Assembly (NCBI GenBank): GCA_043752345.1
Contig: JAYUYT010000071.1
Coordinates: forward strand, 1 to 29,282
Origin: VFJL01 sp043752345
GTDB lineage: Bacteria; Pseudomonadota; Gammaproteobacteria; Burkholderiales; Nitrosomonadaceae
Direction of reading: 5' to 3'
Length of the DNA stretch: 29,282 bases
Shown here: positions 23,642 through 29,282 of the stretch, piece by piece
How the letters are laid out: every line of letters starts with the position of its first letter
Numbering within the stretch: the first letter of the stretch is position 1
Position numbers and translations under genes: made by a program
Notes under the pieces: generated by a model
Database searches by the model: none
Told to the model about the DNA's origin: nothing
Seen by the model: only the letters and a program-made list of their open reading frames with translations

Positions 23642-24685
23642 TTACGAAAACAGTTCCACAGAACTGCTATGCTCGGCCACCGTTACTGCACCTATTTCGA
23701 CCAGTTTCTCGTAACTCCACACCTGATTGCGCCCATTTCTTTTGGCGTAATACAGCGCCTGATCGGCCTGTTCGATGATGCTGGTCGGCAGTTCCTGGGA
23801 AAGAATTTCGACCACCCCAATGCTGACAGTGATTCGTCCCGCCTGTGGAAAAGCGAAATTTTCCACCATAACGCGGAATCTCTCCAGTACAGGCATGGCA
23901 AGTTTGATGTCGATACGTTTCAATACCACAATAAACTCCTCGCCACCAAAGCGGAAGCATAAATCGTCATTGCGGAATGTTTGCTCTGCGAGCTGGGCAA
24001 ACAGTAACAGTACCTCATCGCCATAGAGATGGCCATGGTTGTCGTTAATCAGCTTGAAATGGTCGATATCCATAATTGCGAGACAAGCTTTGAAATTCAT
24101 ATCAGAATCTCGGCGAGAGTGGCCATAGCAAGCAGCCATGAGTTCCATGATCTCGGCATCGAATTGCCTCCGATTGAGAAGGCCGGTGAGTATGTCGTGC
24201 TTATTGTCATGCAGCAATTGCATGTGATTGCGGTAAATCCGGATAAATGCGGAAGTGAGCTCATGATGCGCGGGACTTGTGCTGTGCGTGAATACGACCA
24301 GTATGCCAATTATTTCCTGGCTGCTACGGATGGGGTAAATGATGCGATGCTGACCAGTCGCATCTGGATCACGGGTGACATATGCCTGTAGAGCTAACAC
24401 TCGCGGTACATCCGGATCCTGCTCGAGGGAGCGAATGGCGCCCTCGCTCGGATCGAAAGCGGTACATAAGGTAGCGGATGTTTGTACCAATGGCTTCAGA
24501 GAAAGGCCATCGATGGTCGTCTCTGCTGCATATAAGTGAATCTCATCTGCCACGACCAATTCCAGCAGTGTATCGATCAGGTATTGCTCGAGCGCGCCTT
24601 GATCCCGCTTCTCCGTGAGCCTGGCTATAGACTCCAGCAGATGCTGGCTATCTACTTCCAGCGTGCTAGCAGTGAACTTATTCAT
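23642..24685 (-). CDS. diguanylate cyclase (GAF-like + GGDEF)
   Basis: The product has 347 residues. Residues 25-150 look like a GAF-type sensory domain without membrane segments. The C-terminal GGDEF domain starts at DILTGLLNRRQF. Its active-site loop is GGEEF (247-251), competent for cyclic di-GMP synthesis. The inhibitory I-site RxxD is present as RNDD, five residues before the GG, so product feedback is expected. It is a soluble cytoplasmic enzyme with an unknown ligand. A GTG start 16 codons upstream (24733) is possible; the ATG at 24685 (MNKFTASTLEVD) is preferred because the extra residues look unlike a domain. Neither has a clear ribosome binding site. Confidence 0.9.
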   Translation of the reverse strand: MNKFTASTLEVDSQHLLESIARLTEKRDQGALEQYLIDTLLELVVADEIHLYAAETTIDGLSLKPLVQTSATLCTAFDPSEGAIRSLEQDPDVPRVLALQAYVTRDPDATGQHRIIYPIRSSQEIIGILVVFTHSTSPAHHELTSAFIRIYRNHMQLLHDNKHDILTGLLNRRQFDAEIMELMAACYGHSRRDSDMNFKACLAIMDIDHFKLINDNHGHLYGDEVLLLFAQLAEQTFRNDDLCFRFGGEEFIVVLKRIDIKLAMPVLERFRVMVENFAFPQAGRITVSIGVVEILSQELPTSIIEQADQALYYAKRNGRNQVWSYEKLVEIGAVTVAEHSSSVELFS

Positions 24686-24791
24686 ATATAAAGTTAATAT
24701 TTGAGTCACTATTCTTCCCGAGAGCTCATCCACGTTATATCTGTTATCGGCCGTACTGACCTAATCTTTACCCCAATTGCACCAAATTACC

Positions 24792-25019
24792 TCATTTCTT
24801 CCTCATGTAAAATATGAACTCTCCTGCTGTTTCCGACAGGGACAGCAGTTCATTTCCCGTTTGCTCAGCGAAGACCTGAAAATCAATGATTGCACCGGGA
24901 TCGGTGGCAGCAACTTTCAGCACCTGCCCGGTGATCATATCTGCCAGGGATTTCTTGGTACGCAGGATTGGCAGCGGGCAAACCAGGCCACGCACGTCCA
25001 GTTCCTTGTCGAAATTCAT
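24792..25019 (-). CDS. TusA family sulfurtransferase-like protein
   Basis: The product has 75 residues with the TusA/SirA fold: LDVRGLVCPLPILRTKKSL, with the persulfide-carrying Cys14 in CPLP. VLKVAATDPGAIIDFQVFAEQTGNELL matches the central region. TusA proteins relay sulfur for tRNA thiolation, molybdenum cofactor or sulfur oxidation; no partner gene is adjacent, so the pathway is open. GGAG lies about 9 nt before the ATG. It is upstream of the cyclase gene on the same strand, and divergent from argJ. Confidence 0.93.
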   Translation of the reverse strand: MNFDKELDVRGLVCPLPILRTKKSLADMITGQVLKVAATDPGAIIDFQVFAEQTGNELLSLSETAGEFIFYMRKK

Positions 25020-25160
25020 TCTTTTTCTCCGGGCTTATCAATAACGCCGCTCTATAATAATCAATTGATTACGGAAATGCTACCTGTGCGAGCCTGGTAA
25101 ATATGAAAGCGCCATGCTGCAGATAGGTTAGGATAACGCAACTTTAACAATTTTATCACC

Positions 25161-26399
25161 ATGCCAGTCAATATTACCCCACCCCTAGCTGAACAATTGC
25201 TGTCAATAAAAGGCGTGTCGCTCGGCATCGCCGCAGCGGGAATCAAAAAATCCAATCGCAAGGATTTGCTGGTGATTGCGCTGGATGAAGGCGCACAGGT
25301 TGCCGGCGTGTTTACGCAAAACCGTTTCTGTGCTGCACCGGTGATAGTGGCGCAAGAGTATCTCTCCCATCTTGCTTTCAAATCCTCAATCCGCGCACTG
25401 GTGATCAATACCGGCAATGCTAATGCCGGTACCGGTGAACAAGGGATTACCCGCGCCCGCACTACCTGCGCCGAACTGGCCGCAATGCTGGGTTGTGATG
25501 CGCGGCAGGTGTTGCCGTTCTCCACCGGTGTCATCATGGAGCCACTGCCGCTGGAGAAGATTGTTGCAGGCTTACCCATCGCGCTGGCCAATCTCAAACC
25601 GGACAACTGGTTTGCTGCGGCTGAAGCGATCATGACCACCGATATTGTGCCCAAGGCGGTATCGAAGCAGATTTCACTCAATGGCGCCACCGTGACCATT
25701 ACCGGGATTGCCAAAGGTTCCGGCATGATACATCCCAACATGGCGACCATGTTAGGCTATATGGCGACCGATGCGGTTGTGAGTCTGCCGCTGTTACAGC
25801 AGATGGTGCGGCATGTGGCGGACCACTCGTTCAATCGCATCACGGTGGACGGAGATACATCGACCAATGACGCTTTCATCCTGATTGCAACCGGCCGCGC
25901 TGGCCATGCGGAAATTGCAGACAAGGGCAGCGCCGAATTCAGTGCATTGCAGCAGGCGCTGACGGACGTGGCGGTGCAGCTTGCGCAAGCCATTGTGCGT
26001 GATGGTGAAGGTGCCACCAAGTTCATCACCGTGCGGATTGAAGGTGGGAAAACCCAGGATGAATGCGCCAAGGCCGCATACGCCATTGCCCACTCGCCGC
26101 TGGTAAAAACTGCTTTCTTTGCCTCCGATCCGAATCTGGGCCGGATACTCGCAGCCATCGGTTACGCGGGTATCGATGATCTTGATGTAAGCAAGCTGCA
26201 GCTCTATCTCGATGACGTGTTGGTTGCGGAAAATGGCGGTAGGGCACAGAGCTATCTGGAGCAGGATGGCCAGCGGGTGATGCAGCAGGCTGAAATTACC
26301 GTACGGGTTGTGCTCAATCGGGGACCGGCGTCAACCACGGTATGGACCTGCGATTTTTCCTATGATTATGTAAGGATCAATGCGAGCTATCGCAGTTGA
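25161..26399 (+). CDS. argJ: bifunctional ornithine acetyltransferase / N-acetylglutamate synthase
   Basis: The product has 412 residues. It recycles the acetyl group from N-acetylornithine to glutamate in arginine synthesis, and in many species can also acetylate glutamate with acetyl-CoA. The self-cleavage site is KGSGMIHPNMATMLGYMATDA split in two parts; the nucleophile is T196 in MATML, giving alpha and beta chains. NTGNANAGTG (83-92) and TNDAF are conserved. Whether it is mono- or bifunctional cannot be told by eye. It lies far from argD-argF-argG in this window. Together they cover acetylornithine formation, ornithine release, citrulline and argininosuccinate. Confidence 0.96.
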   Translation: MPVNITPPLAEQLLSIKGVSLGIAAAGIKKSNRKDLLVIALDEGAQVAGVFTQNRFCAAPVIVAQEYLSHLAFKSSIRALVINTGNANAGTGEQGITRARTTCAELAAMLGCDARQVLPFSTGVIMEPLPLEKIVAGLPIALANLKPDNWFAAAEAIMTTDIVPKAVSKQISLNGATVTITGIAKGSGMIHPNMATMLGYMATDAVVSLPLLQQMVRHVADHSFNRITVDGDTSTNDAFILIATGRAGHAEIADKGSAEFSALQQALTDVAVQLAQAIVRDGEGATKFITVRIEGGKTQDECAKAAYAIAHSPLVKTAFFASDPNLGRILAAIGYAGIDDLDVSKLQLYLDDVLVAENGGRAQSYLEQDGQRVMQQAEITVRVVLNRGPASTTVWTCDFSYDYVRINASYRS

Positions 26400-26411
26400 T
26401 GTCTTGAACTC

Positions 26412-27290
26412 ATGAGCGATTTTGACAAACTGTACAGCCGTGCCGATCAACTGCTCTCTTGCCTGGAGAAGCTGTTGCCGGTTGAGCAGCCTGCCATTGA
26501 CTGGCGAGCCGCAATTGCTTTTCGCTGGCGCAAACGCGACGGCACCGGATTCATTCAGCCGGTCACGCATCCCCATCGTATTGCGCTTGCTGCATTGCAC
26601 GGCATCGACGCACAAAAAAAACTCATAGACCGCAACACCCGCCAGTTCGTGCAAGGCTACCCAGCCAACAACGTGTTGCTTACCGGTGCGCGCGGTACTG
26701 GCAAGTCATCGCTGGTGAAAGCGGTACTGAACAAGTATGCTGCCAAGGGGTTGCGTTTGATTGAAGTGGAAAAACATGACCTCACTGATTTGCACGATAT
26801 CGTCGAACAGATATGTCGGCGGCCGGAGCGCTTTATTTTATATTGCGATGATTTGTCGTTCGAAGCCGATGAGCCTGGCTATAAGGCACTGAAAGTGGTG
26901 CTGGATGGTTCCATCGCCACGGCTTCGGAGAATGTTCTGGTCTATGCCACTTCCAATCGCCGCCACCTGATGCCGGAGTTCATGCAGGACAATCTCGACA
27001 CCAAGCATGTTGGTGCAGAAATTCATCCGAGTGAACCAATCGAGGAGAAAATTTCCTTGTCGGAGCGTTTTGGTTTGTGGGTGTCGTTCTATCCTTTCGA
27101 CCAGGATCAGTACCTGGATATCGTCAGCCACTGGCTGGCCTATTTCGGTATCGCGGAGATGCTTCCCACAGTACGCGCAGCCGCACTGCAATGGGCACTG
27201 GAGCGCGGCTCCCGCAGTGGGCGGGTAGCTTGGCAGTTCGCGCGTGACTGGGCGGGAAAACACGGGACAGGAATTGGCGTAAACAAGTGA
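26412..27290 (+). CDS. DUF815 AAA+-type ATPase
   Basis: The product has 292 residues. Walker A is GARGTGKS (92-99) and Walker B FILYCDD (141-147). NVLVYATSNRRHLMPE supplies sensor 1 and SLSERFGLWVSFYPFDQDQYL lies in the lid region. This is the DUF815 family of AAA-like ATPases, whose function is not known to me. The gene follows argJ by 12 bp and precedes the Nudix-ThiE gene, an order seen in many betaproteobacteria. Confidence 0.92.
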   Translation: MSDFDKLYSRADQLLSCLEKLLPVEQPAIDWRAAIAFRWRKRDGTGFIQPVTHPHRIALAALHGIDAQKKLIDRNTRQFVQGYPANNVLLTGARGTGKSSLVKAVLNKYAAKGLRLIEVEKHDLTDLHDIVEQICRRPERFILYCDDLSFEADEPGYKALKVVLDGSIATASENVLVYATSNRRHLMPEFMQDNLDTKHVGAEIHPSEPIEEKISLSERFGLWVSFYPFDQDQYLDIVSHWLAYFGIAEMLPTVRAAALQWALERGSRSGRVAWQFARDWAGKHGTGIGVNK

Positions 27291-27362
27291 GAAGTTATTT
27301 GTAGCACCGTTGCAAAATCCGGCCCTGCAACTCCAGCCAACCATCCTTTCACTTATTCCATC

Positions 27363-28442
27363 ATGGCTCATTCTTCTCCAGTTATTGACGTCGCCGCCGC
27401 AGTCATCATCCGGTCTGACGGCAGTTTCCTGCTTGCGCGCAGACCTGAAGGCAAACCTTATGCAAGCTACTGGGAATTTCCCGGCGGCAAGGTAGAGCCC
27501 AATGAGTCTGTGCCGCATGCTCTCAGGCGTGAGTTGCTGGAAGAACTGGGGATACAGGTCGAACATGCCTACCCCTGGATCACCCGCGTTTTTACCTATG
27601 CCCATGCCACCGTGCGCCTGTGTTTTTACCGGGTAGTGCAATGGCATGGCGAGCCGCATCCACATGAGCAGCAGGAATTATCCTGGCAGTCCATCGAGCA
27701 TGTCGTGGTGGAACCGATGCTGCCGGCCAATGCGCCGGTATTGCGAGCGCTTGGCCTGCCATCGGTTTATGCCATCACCAATGCTGCAGAGCTGGGCGTG
27801 CAACTTTCACTGGAGCGGCTAGGGAGCGCTTTGCAGCAGGGCTTACGACTGGTGCAGGTGCGTGAGAAAGGGATGGCACGAGATGAATTGCGGGCATTTG
27901 CAGGTGCAGTGGTTGCGCTGGCCCATCAGCATGGTGCACGAGTATTGGTGAATGGCGATGTCAGGTTAGCGCGCGAAATCGGTGCGGACGGAGTGCATTT
28001 CCCATCAGTACAGTTGATGGATCTCTCCAGTCGTCCTGATAGCGGCTGGTGCGGCGCATCCTGTCACAATGCCGAGGAGCTCTTTCGTGCCGCGCAACTG
28101 GCCATGGATTTTGTGGTATTGGGGCCGGTGTTGCCAACACTGAGTCATCCGCTGACTTCGGCGCTGGGCTGGCGAAAATTTGCCATGCTCATCCGCGATT
28201 ATCCGCTGCCGGTTTATGCCTTGGGCGGCTTGCGCCGGGAGGACCTAATCACGACTTGGGAGCATGGGGGGCATGGCATTGGCATGATGCGGAGCATGGC
28301 AGGGAGTGCGCTTGACGGGATTGATACCATGTTGCTGAGGGAAACTGAAACAGCGGTTGGACAGAATAGCCTGCGGAGGGTCCGTTACTCTTTGTCCTTT
28401 ATTTCCCAGTCTTCCTGTTTCTCTGTTTCCGGGATGCGATAG
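27363..28442 (+). CDS. Nudix hydrolase - thiamine phosphate synthase-like fusion
   Basis: The product has 359 residues with two domains. Residues 7-130 form a MutT-type Nudix hydrolase: the box GGKVEPNESVPHALRRELLE and ELGI at 41-64 has the RELLEE core intact. This half probably cleans oxidised nucleotides such as 8-oxo-dGTP. Residues 132-318 form a ThiE/TenI-like barrel (YAITNAAELG, LVQVREKGM, VLVNGDVRLA, GADGVHFPS, FVVLGPVLPT, YALGGL). Several ThiE positions are altered (NGD for the usual ND, HFPS for HLGQ), so thiamine phosphate synthesis is doubtful. This fusion is known in proteobacteria. The last 40 residues look unstructured, and their codons overlap the 3' end of yacG by 58 bp. Confidence 0.9.
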   Translation: MAHSSPVIDVAAAVIIRSDGSFLLARRPEGKPYASYWEFPGGKVEPNESVPHALRRELLEELGIQVEHAYPWITRVFTYAHATVRLCFYRVVQWHGEPHPHEQQELSWQSIEHVVVEPMLPANAPVLRALGLPSVYAITNAAELGVQLSLERLGSALQQGLRLVQVREKGMARDELRAFAGAVVALAHQHGARVLVNGDVRLAREIGADGVHFPSVQLMDLSSRPDSGWCGASCHNAEELFRAAQLAMDFVVLGPVLPTLSHPLTSALGWRKFAMLIRDYPLPVYALGGLRREDLITTWEHGGHGIGMMRSMAGSALDGIDTMLLRETETAVGQNSLRRVRYSLSFISQSSCFSVSGMR

Positions 28443-28570
28443 GATTCCGTAGCCCATTGCCCCAAGTCGATCATCTTGCAGCGCTCGGAACAGAATGGGC
28501 GATAACGATTGGCGGGATCCCACACAATGACTCTGCCACACTGAGGGCAGTTGACAATGGGTTGTTTCAT
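28385..28570 (-). CDS. yacG: DNA gyrase inhibitor YacG
   Basis: The product has 61 residues. A zinc finger is formed by C8, C11 (CPQC) and C27, C31 (FCSERC), followed by MIDLGQWATESYRIP, which is the family signature. In E. coli YacG binds GyrB and inhibits gyrase. It is downstream of zapD on the same strand after about 94 bp, in the usual zapD-yacG order. Its 3' end overlaps the Nudix-ThiE gene in antisense. Confidence 0.94.
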   Translation of the reverse strand: MKQPIVNCPQCGRVIVWDPANRYRPFCSERCKMIDLGQWATESYRIPETEKQEDWEIKDKE

Positions 28571-28648
28571 GAAAAGCCGGCGTGGCGTGTCAGAATAAAC
28601 GGTTGAACAACTGTGGATGGTGGATGCAAGGCTGCAAAGCAGCTTGTC

Positions 28649-28676
28649 GATTATAGATTATAGATTACAGATTACA
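28649..28676. repeat. tandem heptamer repeat across the zapD stop
   Basis: Four head-to-tail 7-mers are present: GATTATA, GATTATA, GATTACA, GATTACA. The zapD stop codon (28665-28667) lies inside the third unit, so the last codons of zapD are part of the repeat. A change in unit number would alter the C-terminus or leave it unchanged depending on the frame. Confidence 0.85.
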
Positions 28677-29282
28677 GAAAGTCAGTTCAAATTCCACATC
28701 GCTTTCATATAGTTTGGTTTTCTGCTTTGAGCCGGAGATGACGAAACGGATGTTGAGAGCATACTTGTTGGCGCTGATTTCCGGAACACAGGGTAGATTC
28801 TCATCCAGTTTCAGGCACAGCATATGCGCTGCGCGCCCCACCCCCATTTCCGTCTGCTGGAACGTACCATTAGCGGCGGTTTGGCGGAAGGTTTTGCCGT
28901 TATTGCGCAACAGGTGCAGCACAATACTGAAGCCATCCCGGATCGGCAGCATCGGCGCAAGCCATTCGTTGATATCCTTGCGGCGTAGCGCGGGATCCTG
29001 ATGCAACCAGTAGTGGTAAGAAGGCAGATCGAATTCACATGCGCCGCCAGGTATGCCGACGCGCTGCTTGATGCCCATTAACCACTCATTTTCGCGCAGG
29101 TGCTCACCAATCTTTCCAGTCATATCCAGTATGCTGCGAGAAGCAGTCTGGATGTTGTTCAGTATCTCGTTCAGCGCTTCTTCGGAAACATCGGGATTGC
29201 TGCGCAGAGATTCCAACGCTTGTTTTTGTCGCTCCAGTTCCTGCAGCAGATCCGATTTCATATCGGCGCGGCTGGCCACATC
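28665..29282 (-). CDS. zapD: cell division protein ZapD (5' end beyond window)
   Basis: The gene is open to the right edge; 205 codons plus stop are visible, beginning in the middle of ...DVASRADMKSDLLQELERQ. Family proteins are about 250 residues, so some 45 N-terminal residues are missing. ZapD cross-links FtsZ filaments at the division ring. Typical blocks are GIPGGACEFDLPSYHYWL, INEWLAPMLPIRDGFSIVLHLLR and YALNIRFVISG. The first half is helical, the second a beta domain. The codon at 29277-29279 is GTG but it falls inside a conserved helix and is not the start. In relatives the gene is followed by yacG, as here. Confidence 0.93.
   Translation of the reverse strand, partial: DVASRADMKSDLLQELERQKQALESLRSNPDVSEEALNEILNNIQTASRSILDMTGKIGEHLRENEWLMGIKQRVGIPGGACEFDLPSYHYWLHQDPALRRKDINEWLAPMLPIRDGFSIVLHLLRNNGKTFRQTAANGTFQQTEMGVGRAAHMLCLKLDENLPCVPEISANKYALNIRFVISGSKQKTKLYESDVEFELTFCNL

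Overview
The window reads as a piece of a betaproteobacterial chromosome, most likely from the order Nitrosomonadales. That placement is an inference from gene order and recollected family resemblance, not from a search. Points in favour are the rpsT / murJ divergent pair, the argD-argF-argG cluster, the run argJ - DUF815 ATPase - Nudix/ThiE fusion facing yacG and zapD, a stand-alone THUMP-type RlmL, and an exbB-exbD-Trm112 unit. Genes are dense, there is no CRISPR array and no intact insertion sequence. One tRNA gene, tRNA-Ser(CGA), is present.

Layout. Bases 1-2500 are an accessory-looking, AT-richer stretch: the 5' part of a DUF1269-like membrane protein, a small secreted protein made of three copies of a PGTS motif, a GH12 glycoside hydrolase whose signal peptide lies upstream of any usual start codon, a response-regulator receiver domain that has lost its middle by an in-frame deletion, and a 23-residue lysine-rich peptide gene. 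Bases 2526-4410 carry a secreted phytase-like esterase domain protein, a surface-adhesin-E-like secreted protein and tRNA-Ser. Bases 4503-6620 carry the lytic transglycosylase mltF and a class I glutamine amidotransferase.

Bases 6643-12690 are one long minus-strand block: a PLP-dependent Orn/Lys/Arg decarboxylase, then argD, argF, argG and yajQ. It combines ornithine/arginine synthesis with a basic amino acid decarboxylase. Bases 12864-17562 hold rpsT (with a clear promoter and terminator), murJ (lipid II flippase), mlaA (outer-membrane lipid transport), htpX (membrane protease) and dsbB, so this is largely a cell-envelope region. dsbB is the last gene of a minus-strand group DUF423 - rlmL - dsbB. 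xseA follows, then a 338-bp gap holding a cluster of DnaA-box-like sequences.

Bases 21027-23394 run exbB - exbD - Trm112 - ADP-ribosylglycohydrolase-like on the plus strand. lpxK, which is commonly found between exbD and the Trm112 gene in this class, is not there. A minus-strand group follows with a small Cys-rich protein, a diguanylate cyclase and a TusA-like protein. argJ, a DUF815 ATPase and a Nudix-ThiE fusion then run rightwards and converge on yacG and zapD; zapD is cut by the window edge.

No clear new multi-gene system was found. The most interesting items are the PGTS-repeat secreted protein beside a possibly decaying GH12 gene, the receiver domain with its core deleted, the DnaA-box cluster between xseA and exbB, and an ADP-ribosylglycohydrolase-like protein with an altered metal motif.
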